Both the position numbers and the translations under genes were made by a program. Of a stretch of 64,000 bases of DNA, positions 10,296-18,941 are shown piece after piece; the first letter of the stretch is position 1, and each line of letters opens with the position of its first letter. The notes under the pieces are model-generated. The model was given only the letters and a program-made list of their open reading frames with translations, was not told where the DNA came from and ran no database searches. This DNA is from ECT2AJA-110-A sp035399845 (GTDB lineage Bacteria > Planctomycetota > Phycisphaerae > UBA1845 > UTPLA1): NCBI GenBank assembly GCA_035399845.1, contig DAOPJV010000010.1, forward strand, positions 78,817-142,816, written 5' to 3'.

Positions 10296-10674
10296 TCGGC
10301 CGCCGCTGTCTGCGGAGATGCGCCCGTTCGGGCGCGGGTTCCGCTTGGGCGCTGGTCCCGTTCGGAGGCTGGTTCCGTTCGGAGGCTGGTCCCGCTCGGT
10401 GACGAACGTGATCGGCGGTCGTCGCGGGCGATCGGATTCATACAGCGGTCGGCAAGGCGCGTGGATGTGTCTGAGCGTCTGACGGATCGCATCCGACAGT
10501 TTCCCAACTCCTGAATTTCCCAGGTGATTTTTCGCACACTGCCGGCGGGCGGCCAATTGTCAGGGGCCGCGCTCCAGTGGCGGGCATTTTCCGGCGTCGT
10601 CTGTTATGCTCCGTTCGGAGAGAAACGCCTCGGCGACCGCCGAGTCCGCTGGACCCAATCATCAGGAGCGATCG
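10296..10674. other. Intergenic region downstream of recA
   Basis: No gene. It contains a GCGCCC/GGGCGC hairpin at 10320-10335 just after recA, without a T-run, and the short tandem repeat listed next. Confidence 0.5.
10350..10399. repeat. Three tandem copies of a 17-nt unit
   Basis: The unit GGCTGGTYCCGTTCGGA occurs three times head to tail with one or two changes per copy, 55 bp after recA. It is non-coding in context. Confidence 0.7.
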
Positions 10675-11970
10675 ATGTCTGGAACGAATCGTGTCTGGAT
10701 CCGCATGGTCTTTCTGTGCCTTTTGGCCCCGCTTTTCTTCCCGCAGCCGCTTCGCGCAGCCGATCCCGATCAGACGCCGACGATCCGAGGTGAACTGACG
10801 CAGGTGGACGGCGTTCGCGTGCTGCGTGTGACCGGGGACGCGGCCGATCGCGGATTTGCGCACGGTTACCTGATGGCGCGGGAGATCATCGACCTGATCG
10901 ACGGTTACCTGCAGGCGAAGGATGTCAGCGGTGGACCGCGACAGTTTGAAGCGCTGGCCCGAGGGCTGACGCATGTGATGGCCGTGCCTTCTCCCTTTCT
11001 CGTGGAGATCGACGGGATGCTGGCGGGGATCGAGAAGCGACTCGACGGAAATACGACAATCCCCCTGCTCAATCGAAAGCTGACGCGGAATGATCTCGTC
11101 GTCATGAACTGTGTTCCGGACGCCGTGGGTTTCGGCTGTTCGTCCTTCATGGCGTGGGGCAATCGCACAAAGGACGGCAAGACGATCACGGGGCGAAATC
11201 TTGACTGGCATTCCATTGATGCGCTTCGAAACACTCAGCTCGTGATTGCGCATATTCCCGCGAAGGATTCGAAGGAGGCGGCGTGGCTGTCCGTCGCATG
11301 GCCCGGCATGATCGGCTGCCTGACGGGCATGAATGAGCGGGGCGTCACACTTTCGATGCACGACGGCCCCACGAAGCGCGGCGTGGACGGCGTGGAGGCG
11401 ACGCCCAGGGGCTTTGCATTGCGGATGGCCCTTGAGACGGCGCGCCCCGGGCATCTGGAGGAAGATGTTCTCTCCGTGTTTCAGAAGAACCGTGTGATGG
11501 TCGGGAACATCGTTCCCGTGTCCGGGCCGAGCTCCGGAGAGACGCCGCCCGCCATGGTCTTTGAGTACGACAACGTGAGGAAGAACGCAAAAGGCGTCAC
11601 AGTCCGGCATGCGGGCGCTCATGGCACAGAGGACGCGGCGGCCGATGACTATCAGATCGCCACGAATCACTTTCGGGAGCGCTCGGCGGCTCAGTCGTGC
11701 AATCGATACGAGAAGCTCAGCAAGACGTTCGAGAAGTCAAGAGACGATCCGATCGTGACGCTGGCGCGAGCGTGGAAACTCCTTGAGCGCGTCTCCATGA
11801 ACGGCGGCGGCCTCGTCACATACCAGAGCGTGATCTTCGAACCGGACGACATGAAAATGCACGTCTCGTTCTCGACGGCGGACGACGTCGCCCCGAACGG
11901 GAAGCGCGTGACCCTGAACGTGGCGGATCTGCTGAAGCGGCCGGTCAGCGTCGCGGCGTCGGGGGAGTAG
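10675..11970 (+). CDS. Secreted C45-family (acyl-transferase-like) Ntn-hydrolase
   Basis: 431 residues; ATG at 10675 behind CAGGAG. A signal peptide (MVFLCLLAPLFFPQPLRAA) precedes RGFAHGYLMAREI, a conserved segment of the C45 peptidase/acyl-CoA:6-aminopenicillanate acyltransferase-like family. The N-terminal-nucleophile motif follows in GFGCSSFMAWGNRTKDG; Cys155 would become the N-terminal nucleophile after autocleavage. GRNLDW is the next family motif. Members hydrolyse amide bonds, and the substrate here is unknown. It is an exported amidohydrolase by inference. Confidence 0.75.
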   Translation: MSGTNRVWIRMVFLCLLAPLFFPQPLRAADPDQTPTIRGELTQVDGVRVLRVTGDAADRGFAHGYLMAREIIDLIDGYLQAKDVSGGPRQFEALARGLTHVMAVPSPFLVEIDGMLAGIEKRLDGNTTIPLLNRKLTRNDLVVMNCVPDAVGFGCSSFMAWGNRTKDGKTITGRNLDWHSIDALRNTQLVIAHIPAKDSKEAAWLSVAWPGMIGCLTGMNERGVTLSMHDGPTKRGVDGVEATPRGFALRMALETARPGHLEEDVLSVFQKNRVMVGNIVPVSGPSSGETPPAMVFEYDNVRKNAKGVTVRHAGAHGTEDAAADDYQIATNHFRERSAAQSCNRYEKLSKTFEKSRDDPIVTLARAWKLLERVSMNGGGLVTYQSVIFEPDDMKMHVSFSTADDVAPNGKRVTLNVADLLKRPVSVAASGE

Positions 11971-12012
11971 CCGCCGGGGACGCGGGCGGATCCGGGCGTT
12001 ATTATCCATCCA

Positions 12013-12954
12013 ATGCTACGTCATCGTTTAATATTCGGCGCACTGATGATTGTGACGCTGTCGGGGCTGCTCTACGCGGATGCGCGCTGGAGCGGACCCG
12101 TCGCGACGCATGCCCCCGTGTGGCTGCACAATGTGTCCGGGATGATCGCCTTCGACGGCTTCCTGGTCTTTCTGACGCTCGCGATCCTGGTCCTGCTCGG
12201 CACGCGCGAGTTGGGAAGGCTGCTGGCCGGCGCGGGGCATTCGCCGCTTTCCTGCTGGCCGATGGCCGTCAATCTCGCGCTCATTGCGATCCCCTTTGTG
12301 GCGGGAAATGGACCGCCGGCAAATCGCGATCTGCTCCGCCTGGCGGATATGCAATGGACGGTGGGCGTCCTGGCGCTCGGCGTCATCGGCACGGGCTTCC
12401 TCGTGATGCGTCGCCGCAGGACGGAGGGGGCGTCGGGCGCGATGGGGGCAACGCTGCTGTCGATACTGTACCTGGGACTGCTGGGTCAGTTTCTCGTCCG
12501 GATTCGCATGTTCGGCCCTGTTGGATCCACATGGCTGCTGCTGTATGTCGTGGCGACAGTGAAGGTCTGTGACATCGGCGCCTTCTTTACAGGGATGGCG
12601 ATCGGTCGCCACAAAATGATCGAGTGGCTGAGCCCGAAGAAGACGCTCGAGGGGCTGGCGGGTGGTGTGGCGGCGTCGATCGCCGTGGCCGTCCTCACGC
12701 CAATCATCGTCGATCGCCTGGCGCCGGCGTCGTCCGCGTTGCGGGGCTTGTTTCCGTCGCTTGCTGTCGCGACGATATTCGGTTTGCTGATGGCGATCGT
12801 GGGACAGGGGGGCGACCTTGTGGAGTCGCTCTTCAAGCGGGATGCGAAGGCCAAGGACTCGGCGAACGCCATTCCCGCCTTTGGCGGTGTTCTGGATGTC
12901 CTTGATTCGCCTTTGTGGGCGGCTCCCGTCGCGTGGTGGCTCCTGATACACTAG
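12013..12954 (+). CDS. cdsA: Phosphatidate cytidylyltransferase
   Basis: 313 residues with about eight predicted membrane segments. It makes CDP-diacylglycerol from phosphatidate and CTP, the branch point of phospholipid synthesis, in the inner membrane. The C-terminal CdsA signature is clear: DIGAFFTGMAIGRHK, LSPKKTLEG, then RDAKAKDSANAIPAFGGVLDVLDSPL, which carries the conserved catalytic Asp residues. The length is slightly above the usual ~270-300. It follows the C45 hydrolase by 42 bp and is followed within 7 bp by phoH, so the three may be co-transcribed. Confidence 0.92.
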   Translation: MLRHRLIFGALMIVTLSGLLYADARWSGPVATHAPVWLHNVSGMIAFDGFLVFLTLAILVLLGTRELGRLLAGAGHSPLSCWPMAVNLALIAIPFVAGNGPPANRDLLRLADMQWTVGVLALGVIGTGFLVMRRRRTEGASGAMGATLLSILYLGLLGQFLVRIRMFGPVGSTWLLLYVVATVKVCDIGAFFTGMAIGRHKMIEWLSPKKTLEGLAGGVAASIAVAVLTPIIVDRLAPASSALRGLFPSLAVATIFGLLMAIVGQGGDLVESLFKRDAKAKDSANAIPAFGGVLDVLDSPLWAAPVAWWLLIH

Positions 12955-12960
12955 CGTCCA

Positions 12961-13938
12961 TTGGAATTTCGGCGGCAGAACGGAGTAGGCGACATCTCTG
13001 AAATCACGATCACACTGGATGGCGGCGACGACGAGCGCATGCAGCTCTACGGACCGGGCGATGTGAATCTGCGAACGATTCGCGAGACGCTCGGTGTGAA
13101 GGTCTTTGCGCGCGGCTCGGTTCTGAAGCTCGTGGGTGAGGCGGACGACGTCGGCAAGGCGGCGGCGGTCATCGAGGCGCTGCGAAGTGAGCTCAGGAAG
13201 AGCAAACACCTTTCGGCGGACGCCATGGCCGACGCCCTCGCGGCGGTCGCCGTGAAGCGCGCGGCGGATGATCTGCCGACGGATTTCATCCCCGTCTTCC
13301 GCAAGTCGGCGATCATCGCGCCGAAGACGGACGGACAGCGGGAATACGCCGAAGCCGTTGCCCAGAACGATCTGTGCTTCTGCGTCGGTCCCGCCGGAAC
13401 GGGCAAAACCTACCTCGCCGTTGCGATGGCGCTGTCCCTGCTGAAGAGCGGCCGAATCAAGCGACTGGTCCTGGCGAGGCCCGCCGTGGAGGCCGGAGAG
13501 AAGCTCGGTTTCCTGCCGGGCGATCTGCAGGCGAAGGTGAATCCCTATCTGCGGCCCATCTACGACGCGATGCACGACATGATGGAGTTCGACCAGATCA
13601 AGCGATTCATGATGAATGACGTGATCGAGGTCGTGCCCCTTGCGTTCATGCGAGGTCGGACGCTGAACAACGCCGCCATCATTCTCGACGAGGCGCAGAA
13701 CGCGACGCCGCAGCAGATGCTCATGTCGCTGACTCGCATGGGGCATCGCAGCAAGATGATCGTGACGGGCGATGACAGCCAGATCGATCTTGAGAGCGGT
13801 CGTCAGAGCGGTCTGGTCGATGCGCTGCGGCGACTGGCCGGCGTCGAAGGGATCGCGATCGTGCGGCTGGGCAAGATGGATATCGTCCGCCACAAACTTG
13901 TGACGCGCATCGTCCATGCCTACGGCGGCGACAAGTGA
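12961..13938 (+). CDS. PhoH family ATPase
   Basis: 325 residues if the TTG at 12961 is used. PhoH proteins are cytoplasmic P-loop NTPases, often next to ybeY and implicated in RNA metabolism. An N-terminal KH-like/leader part (residues ~10-90) is followed by KTDGQREYAEAV, Walker A GPAGTGKT (143-150), LARPAVEAGEKLGFLPGD, IILDEAQNATPQQM (Walker B) and TGDDSQIDL, all family signatures. The start is odd: a good GGAG (12982-12985) lies 8 bp before an ATC codon at 12994, not before an ATG/GTG. The TTG has no such site. Confidence 0.92.
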   Translation: MEFRRQNGVGDISEITITLDGGDDERMQLYGPGDVNLRTIRETLGVKVFARGSVLKLVGEADDVGKAAAVIEALRSELRKSKHLSADAMADALAAVAVKRAADDLPTDFIPVFRKSAIIAPKTDGQREYAEAVAQNDLCFCVGPAGTGKTYLAVAMALSLLKSGRIKRLVLARPAVEAGEKLGFLPGDLQAKVNPYLRPIYDAMHDMMEFDQIKRFMMNDVIEVVPLAFMRGRTLNNAAIILDEAQNATPQQMLMSLTRMGHRSKMIVTGDDSQIDLESGRQSGLVDALRRLAGVEGIAIVRLGKMDIVRHKLVTRIVHAYGGDK

Positions 13939-14033
13939 CGGCGCACGCCATGCGCGTCGAATTCAGCTTGCGTTCGTTTTGGCGAGGGAACGTGGCGGCC
14001 TGGAATGGGTGATCGGAAAGGTGTCGGCCCGTT

Positions 14034-14258
14034 CTAGAGGCGTCGTACGATGCGGCCGCGCGTGAGATCGTAGGGGCTGAGCTCGACGCGGACGCGATCG
14101 CCCGGCAGAATTCGAATGAAGTGCTTTCGGAGTCGGCCCGAGATGTGGCCGAGGACCTGGTGCTTCTCGCCCTCGTGCTCAAACTCCAGCCGGAACATGG
14201 TGTTGGGCAGCGCCTGTATGACGTCCGCCTCGACTTCTATTGCTTCGGGATTGGCCAT
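14034..14258 (-). CDS. infA: Translation initiation factor IF-1
   Basis: 74 residues, typical length; ATG behind GAGAGGA. It is a single S1/OB-fold domain protein that binds the 30S A site during initiation. Family motifs are visible: EVIQALPNTMFRLE-like start (here EADVIQALPNTMFRLEFE), HISGRLRKHFIRILPGDRVRVELSPYDLTRGRIVRR. It is monocistronic, convergent with phoH, and far from the ribosomal protein operon in this window. Confidence 0.95.
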   Translation of the reverse strand: MANPEAIEVEADVIQALPNTMFRLEFEHEGEKHQVLGHISGRLRKHFIRILPGDRVRVELSPYDLTRGRIVRRL

Positions 14259-14389
14259 AAATCCTCTCGTTTGCGGCGTAAGCTTACCGCTCTCAGACAG
14301 TTATCCTCTCAGGTCCTGGAGCGGGCCGATTGGGCAATGTATCCGCCGAAGGCCATTGGTACAAGCCGCACGGCGGTGCGCGATTCATG

Positions 14390-14418
14390 TTGACAGATGA
14401 GCGCGCCGTAAATAGGGT
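14390..14418 (+). promoter_or_regulatory. Probable promoter of the 14473 lipoprotein
   Basis: A consensus -35 TTGACA (14390-14395) is followed after 17 bp by TAGGGT (14413-14418), ~55 bp before the lipoprotein start. Confidence 0.45.
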
Positions 14419-14472
14419 TCGCGCAATGGGTCGATATCTTCTTATCGCGTCGATAGTTGTGAGGCGAATCGC

Positions 14473-14832
14473 ATGATGATTGGAATCGGTTGGCGGCGAA
14501 TATTGTGTCTGGCGGGATTCGTGGTCGTTGGCGCCGCCGGCGCCGGTTGCAGTTCTCCCCTGGTGGGGACGTGGAACGCCGACCCGATTCCGCAGGATAT
14601 GGATTTCTACATCGTTTCCGCGGAATTCAAGGACAACGGCGATTTCAGGGCGATCGCTCGCGAGGCCGGGGGGGAGACGCGGAATCTACGCGGAAAGTAC
14701 GAATTTGACGGCTTCAAGCTGAAGCTGATGCGGCCCGGATCGCCATCGCGGGAGTACCCCACGACGTACTACATGACGGGCGTGCTCGAGGTCAAATCCG
14801 AGGGCGGTTCGCAGCGGCTGAAGAAGCAGTAG
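14473..14832 (+). CDS. Small lipoprotein of unknown function
   Basis: 119 residues with two adjacent ATG codons at the start. The N-terminus has a signal peptide ending in a lipobox, VVGAAGAGC, so the mature protein starts at Cys and is lipid-anchored. The rest begins with 'SSPLVGTWNADPIPQ', a 'xGTW' opening common in lipocalin-like single-domain proteins, and contains alternating beta-type segments. No family is recognised with confidence. It is convergent with the dksA-like gene and has its own promoter-like sequence. Confidence 0.65.
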   Translation: MMIGIGWRRILCLAGFVVVGAAGAGCSSPLVGTWNADPIPQDMDFYIVSAEFKDNGDFRAIAREAGGETRNLRGKYEFDGFKLKLMRPGSPSREYPTTYYMTGVLEVKSEGGSQRLKKQ

Positions 14833-14850
14833 GCGCTCGGCGCCGGCCGC

Positions 14851-15516
14851 CTACTCGTTGAGCGTTCCCATCCGCACACGCCGTTCGCGATTCCCCTCGC
14901 ACTCCATGCATCGCTGTGCGAATGGGAGGAACTCCAGCCGCTTCTTGGGAATCGGCTTCTCGCAATCCATGCAGATGCCGTAGGACCCGTCGTCGATCCG
15001 CCGGATCGCGTCGTCGATCTTCTCGAGCGTGGCGGCCTCGCTGGCCATCAGGCCGATGGCCAGTTCGTCTTCAAACCCCCCCGAGGCGATGTCGCTGAGA
15101 TCGGCGAGGCCCGTGTCGCGGCCCGCCAGTTGCTGCTGTGTGGATTGCATCATTGAGAGAAGTGATCGCCGTTCGTCGGTCAGCGACTCGCGGACCTGCT
15201 TGAGAAACTCGGCGTCGAACGCGGGCTTCTGAGGCTTGGCCTTCGGCTCCTGCTTCGCCTTGGCTTCCGGTTTCACCGGCGCCTTCGCGGCCGATTTGCT
15301 GGTCGTCTTCTTTGGGCGAGACTCTGTCGTTTTCTTCACTTTCGCAGCCTTTTCCACGGTTTTTTTCGTCTTCGAGGTCGTCTTCGCGGCCGTCTTCACC
15401 GCGGATGTTTTCTTCTTCCTGGTGGGGGTTCTTGCGGCGGATGCGGATGACTTCTTCTTGCTCGTCGTTTTTCGAGCCGGCGTTTTCTTCTTGGTCGTTT
15501 TCTTCGCCGCAGCCAT
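14851..15516 (-). CDS. DksA/TraR-type zinc-finger protein with long Lys/Ala-rich N-terminal tail
   Basis: 221 residues. Residues ~1-100 are almost entirely Lys, Ala, Thr, Ser and Pro (repeats such as KKTTKKKTPARKTTSKKK), resembling histone H1-like tails. Residues ~110-180 are a coiled-coil-like region with SDIASGGFEDELAIGLM. The C-terminus is a C4 zinc finger, C182/C185 and C203/C206 (CMDCEKPIPKKRLEFLPFAQRCMEC). The finger and coiled coil match DksA/TraR regulators that act at the RNA polymerase secondary channel. The tail suggests nucleic-acid binding. The acidic coiled-coil tip of DksA is not obvious, so the regulatory role is inferred. Confidence 0.85.
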   Translation of the reverse strand: MAAAKKTTKKKTPARKTTSKKKSSASAARTPTRKKKTSAVKTAAKTTSKTKKTVEKAAKVKKTTESRPKKTTSKSAAKAPVKPEAKAKQEPKAKPQKPAFDAEFLKQVRESLTDERRSLLSMMQSTQQQLAGRDTGLADLSDIASGGFEDELAIGLMASEAATLEKIDDAIRRIDDGSYGICMDCEKPIPKKRLEFLPFAQRCMECEGNRERRVRMGTLNE

Positions 15517-15704
15517 GTCACACCACGCTTTCGGATGCCTATATCGTCATTTGGGCGGGGACGATCCCCGTCAAAAACGGAACAAAGTTAGTCTCCGATG
15601 GGGGGAAGTCAAGGCGTCGCCTCCGGGCCGCCTGGGAGCCGTTTCGGCGCCGCGGACGCGACGGCGGATTCGTCGGAATTCCGCGCCTTCGCCATGCCGC
15701 TCGC

Positions 15705-16592
15705 CTACCGGTCCGACTCGACCGCGACACGGCCGGCGGGGACGTCGCCCAGCGATCGAAGCGAGACATGGCCGTTGGCCGTCCGGATGCGGAGTCGGCC
15801 GCCGCCATCCCTGAGTCGGCCGCTCAGGTGATTTCGGGAGCTGTGCAGATCCGACAGGTCCAGGCTGCGGGCCCGGATGGCGCCGTTGGATGTGCCGACA
15901 GTGACGATCGTGGAGGCCTCTCGACCGAACAGGACGCGGATCCGGCCGTTGGCGGAGTCGATCCTGCCTGACACGGGCCCCCTGGCACGCAGCGCGGCGA
16001 AAATGCCGCCATTCTTGCTGTCGAGGTCGACGTCCGACGCCCAGGTCTCGATGTCGATCTGGCCGTTGGCCGTGCGCCCCCGCAGGCGTCCTCGTCCGGC
16101 CCGGACCTCGATGGGACCGTTCTCGGTCTCCAGAACGCACTCGCCGCCGACGTTGCGGGCGTTGATCGCGCCGTTGTCCGTCGTCGCATGGAGCGCGAGG
16201 CGCGTCGGCATGTGGACTTCGTAGGAGACGCGGGCGTCCCAGTCCGCTCTTTTGGGCTTTCGCCAGGACGTGCGGACGCTGCGATGCCCCGTGGCGAGCG
16301 GCGCCGTGTCAATGTCGATGGCGTTCAGGCAGGTATCGGCCTCGACGCGATCGCGGCCGCCGGCGCGAATGCGAACGGTCATCGTGATCTTGTCCCCGTC
16401 TGAATGGTCATCGCCGAAGACAAAAATCGAGCCGTTCTCGGAATGGACGTCGAGCTGTTTGGATGACTCGACGGGCAGCTCGATATGCCGCTCGGCCTCA
16501 ACCCAGACATTCGGTTTGGCGCAGCCGGTCAAGGCGACCGGCGCGACGACGCATGCGGCGAGGAAAACAGGGATCCGGCGAATGGGGCGCAT
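15705..16592 (-). CDS. DUF4097-type lipoprotein with beta-helix-like repeats
   Basis: 295 residues; ATG at 16592 behind CGGAG. The signal peptide ends in a lipobox, PVALTGC, so the product is a lipid-anchored envelope protein. The body is a series of short repeats built around 'xNGxI' (SENGSIFVF, TDNGAINAR, TENGPIEVR, TANGQIDIE, SKNGGIFAA, SANGRIRVL, TSNGAIRAR, TANGHVSLR), the DUF4097/putative adhesin pattern, predicted to form a right-handed beta-solenoid. Function is unknown. A longer frame exists upstream but lacks the ribosome site. Confidence 0.8.
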   Translation of the reverse strand: MRPIRRIPVFLAACVVAPVALTGCAKPNVWVEAERHIELPVESSKQLDVHSENGSIFVFGDDHSDGDKITMTVRIRAGGRDRVEADTCLNAIDIDTAPLATGHRSVRTSWRKPKRADWDARVSYEVHMPTRLALHATTDNGAINARNVGGECVLETENGPIEVRAGRGRLRGRTANGQIDIETWASDVDLDSKNGGIFAALRARGPVSGRIDSANGRIRVLFGREASTIVTVGTSNGAIRARSLDLSDLHSSRNHLSGRLRDGGGRLRIRTANGHVSLRSLGDVPAGRVAVESDR

Positions 16593-16720
16593 GTCTAACT
16601 CCGTTCTGACAACGCGTGCGCGGGGACGACGGATGGGTAGACAACACGATTGACGACGATTGGGCAAGTCAGAGGCGGGACGATGTCAATCGCGCGATCC
16701 GGACGCGTGATGGCGCCACG

Positions 16721-17389
16721 TCAGCCGGATGTCGGCGAGTTCCCGTGATACGCGGCTCGAAGTTCATGAAGTCGATGAATCTCGTCGGCCGGCAGACGGC
16801 GGAGGTTCCCGAGCTGGGTCGCGATCGTGAGGATTCTGGCGGCGTGTTCGAGTTGTTCGAGTTTCATGAGGGCGGCGTGGATCGAGCTCCCCAGCGTCAG
16901 CGCCCCATGGCGATCGAGAATGATCGCGTCGTGTTGCTGAACCAGCTCGCTGACGACGCTGGCGCCGTCCTTCGTTCCGGGGGTTGCGTAGGGCGCGAGG
17001 GGGGCGCGACCGAAGGCGATGATGATTTCCGGAAGCACATCGTCCGGCATGGGCAGGTCCGCAATTGTCATGGCGACGACATGCGGCGGGTGCGCGTGCA
17101 CGATTGCGGAGACATCGGGGCGTTGCGCGTAGGCCGCAAGGTGCATCCATCGCTCGCTGGAGGCCCGGCGCGCCCCGTGGATCACGGCGCCGTCGGCGTC
17201 GATGACAACGAGGTCATCGGGCGCGAGCGTTCCCAGGCACGTGGCGCTGGCCGAGATGAGAAATCGATCGTCTGCCAGGCGGGCCGAGACATTGCCGTCG
17301 GAGCCGCCGACGAAACCCGCCGCGTGTGTGCGATGGGCGATATCGCAGAGTTCGGCGCGAAGCGCGTTTTCGTCCTGAGCTGTCGGCAT
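16721..17389 (-). CDS. Class II aldolase/adducin family protein
   Basis: 222 residues, starting at the ATG at 17389 behind CAGGAG; a GTG at 17410 is an alternative. The family includes fuculose-1-phosphate aldolase and related zinc lyases. Visible motifs: GGSDGNVSARL (phosphate/substrate loop), the SSERWMHLAAY segment, the zinc-ligand VHAHPPH, and LDRHGALTLG near residue 160. The Zn-binding histidines and the Glu-type acid are compatible with catalysis, but the sugar substrate cannot be read. It is divergent from the PQQ-propeller gene. Confidence 0.85.
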   Translation of the reverse strand: MPTAQDENALRAELCDIAHRTHAAGFVGGSDGNVSARLADDRFLISASATCLGTLAPDDLVVIDADGAVIHGARRASSERWMHLAAYAQRPDVSAIVHAHPPHVVAMTIADLPMPDDVLPEIIIAFGRAPLAPYATPGTKDGASVVSELVQQHDAIILDRHGALTLGSSIHAALMKLEQLEHAARILTIATQLGNLRRLPADEIHRLHELRAAYHGNSPTSG

Positions 17390-17513
17390 GCGGGCTCCTG
17401 CGTCGTTCACGCGTATGGGGCTTCGATTTCATTGAAGGCGGACCTTCGGGCGACTAGCATAACCCTGCGATTCAGTCGAAGCGAAACCCTGAGATTTCAT
17501 AGAGGGCGAAATC

Positions 17514-18743
17514 ATGCGAATTCCGATGATGCGTTGTGTGCTGTTGGCCGCGGTTGCGTTCGCGATGTCCATTCACGCCGCCAACGCGGGGGACTGGCCT
17601 CACTGGCGAGGCCCGGGCTACGACGGCAAGAGCGACGAGAAGGGCTTCAGGACCTCGTGGGAAGGTCAGATGGAGCCGGCCTGGCGCGCCGCCATCGGCT
17701 CAGGCTACAGCGGGATCACAGTGGTCGGCGGACATGTCTATACCTGTGGTGTCGATGATGGCGCGCAGACGCTGTTCTGTCTCGATTCACAGACGGGCAA
17801 GCTCGTCTGGAAGACGCGCGTCGAGAATCTCTTCGAGGAGTTCTGGGGAGACGGCGCCCGGTCGACGCCGACGATCGAAGGAGATCGTGTCTATGTGCTG
17901 GGCGCCCTGGGCACGCTCGGATGCTACGATCGGGAGACAGGCGCCGAGAAATGGACAAAGAAATATGACGCCAAGCCGCAGTGGGGCTACAGCGGGTCTG
18001 TCTTCGTTGAAGGCGATCTTGCGATCGTGACGGTCGGCGGGGATGGCGGCGGCATGTGCGCCGTAAACAAGATGAATGGCGCCGACGTGTGGCGCGTGGG
18101 CAGGGACACGGACTCGGGCTATTCGACGCCGTACCCGTTCACCTTTGAGGGGACGCGATACGTCGTCGGCTTCATGGGGAATGGCGCTGTCGTGGCGGAA
18201 CTCAAAACGGGCCGCGAAGCGCTGACGATTCCCTGGGACACGAGCTACAAGGTCAACGCGTCGACTCCGATCTTCGAAGACGGCTATCTGTTTCTGTCCT
18301 CCGGCTACAGCACGGGGGCGGGGCTGTTCAGGCTGTCGAAGAAGGGCGATCGGCTGGAGGCGAGCGAGGTCTACCGAACCAAGAAGCTCAAGAACAAGTT
18401 TCAGACGCCGGTGCTTCACGAGGGGCATCTCTACACCTGCGATGAGCGATCCTTCAAGTGTGTTGACTTCAAGACGGGCGAAATCAAGTGGGAGGAGCGA
18501 GACAATCCCTTCAAGCACGGCACGGTTCTCTTCGCCGACGGAAAGCTGCTGCTCCTGACGCAGTTCGGCGAGCTGAAGATCGGCGAAGCGTCGCCCAGAG
18601 GTTTCAAGGCGACGGGAACGACGACAGTGTTCAAGATGGGCGAAGGACGCAACCAGCAGTGCTGGACAATTCCGACACTGGCCTATGGCCGGCTCTTCTG
18701 CCGGAATCTGCATGAAATGGTCTGCCTGGATCTGCGGAAATAG
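17514..18743 (+). CDS. Exported PQQ-type (BamB-like) beta-propeller protein
   Basis: 409 residues; ATG behind GAGGGCG. A signal peptide (LLAAVAFAMSIHAANAG) is followed by DWPHWRGPGYDGKS, the stereotyped opening of planctomycete outer-membrane PQQ-like proteins. Blades repeat as 'VYTCGVDDGAQTLFCLDSQTGKLVWKT', 'LGCYDRETGAEKWTKK' and 'FKCVDFKTGEIKWEER', the PQQ/quinoprotein repeat with conserved Gly and Trp. Most such planctomycete proteins are not known dehydrogenases, and no PQQ-ligating residues can be asserted. It sits upstream of the RNA-repair locus but is separated from it by a new promoter. Confidence 0.85.
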   Translation: MRIPMMRCVLLAAVAFAMSIHAANAGDWPHWRGPGYDGKSDEKGFRTSWEGQMEPAWRAAIGSGYSGITVVGGHVYTCGVDDGAQTLFCLDSQTGKLVWKTRVENLFEEFWGDGARSTPTIEGDRVYVLGALGTLGCYDRETGAEKWTKKYDAKPQWGYSGSVFVEGDLAIVTVGGDGGGMCAVNKMNGADVWRVGRDTDSGYSTPYPFTFEGTRYVVGFMGNGAVVAELKTGREALTIPWDTSYKVNASTPIFEDGYLFLSSGYSTGAGLFRLSKKGDRLEASEVYRTKKLKNKFQTPVLHEGHLYTCDERSFKCVDFKTGEIKWEERDNPFKHGTVLFADGKLLLLTQFGELKIGEASPRGFKATGTTTVFKMGEGRNQQCWTIPTLAYGRLFCRNLHEMVCLDLRK

Positions 18744-18797
18744 TCGTTATTGACTGCGTTTGAACTCAGGCGCGGCGCAGATTGGGACGATGGAGAC

Positions 18798-18826
18798 TTG
18801 ACGTCACGCCAAACGCGTGGCATATT
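18798..18826 (+). promoter_or_regulatory. Promoter of the leader ORF / RNA-repair locus
   Basis: TTGACG (18798-18803) and CATATT (18821-18826) are separated by exactly 17 bp. The expected transcription start (~18833) coincides with the first ATG of the leader ORF, so the message would be leaderless. This is the only good promoter between the propeller gene and the tRNA genes. Confidence 0.6.
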
Positions 18827-18832
18827 GAAATC

Positions 18833-18919
18833 ATGATGTACAACCGCAGCGCGATCCATCTGATGAGTACGCACAGCGACATGAATCGCTGCCACGGGAG
18901 GATCTGCGCGGGCGGATAA
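18833..18919 (+). CDS. 28-codon leaderless leader peptide rich in His and AGY-Ser codons
   Basis: Starts with two ATG codons and ends in TAA; the core reads SAIHLMSTHSDMNRCHGR. His codons are at positions 9, 14 and 21 (CAT, CAC, CAC), and Ser codons at 6, 12 and 15 are AGC, AGT and AGC. These are the codons read by the two tRNAs encoded downstream, His(GTG) and Ser(GCT). A 6-bp hairpin CAGCGA/TCGCTG (18874-18879, 18886-18891) lies inside the frame, and an intrinsic terminator begins 22 nt after the stop. The layout matches a ribosome-controlled attenuator. That it is translated is inferred. The Cys/Arg-containing end also recalls leaderless cysteine-type leader peptides of actinobacteria, an alternative to consider. 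Confidence 0.5.
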   Translation: MMYNRSAIHLMSTHSDMNRCHGRICAGG

Positions 18920-18941
18920 CGCATCAACAAGCGTCAATGCC

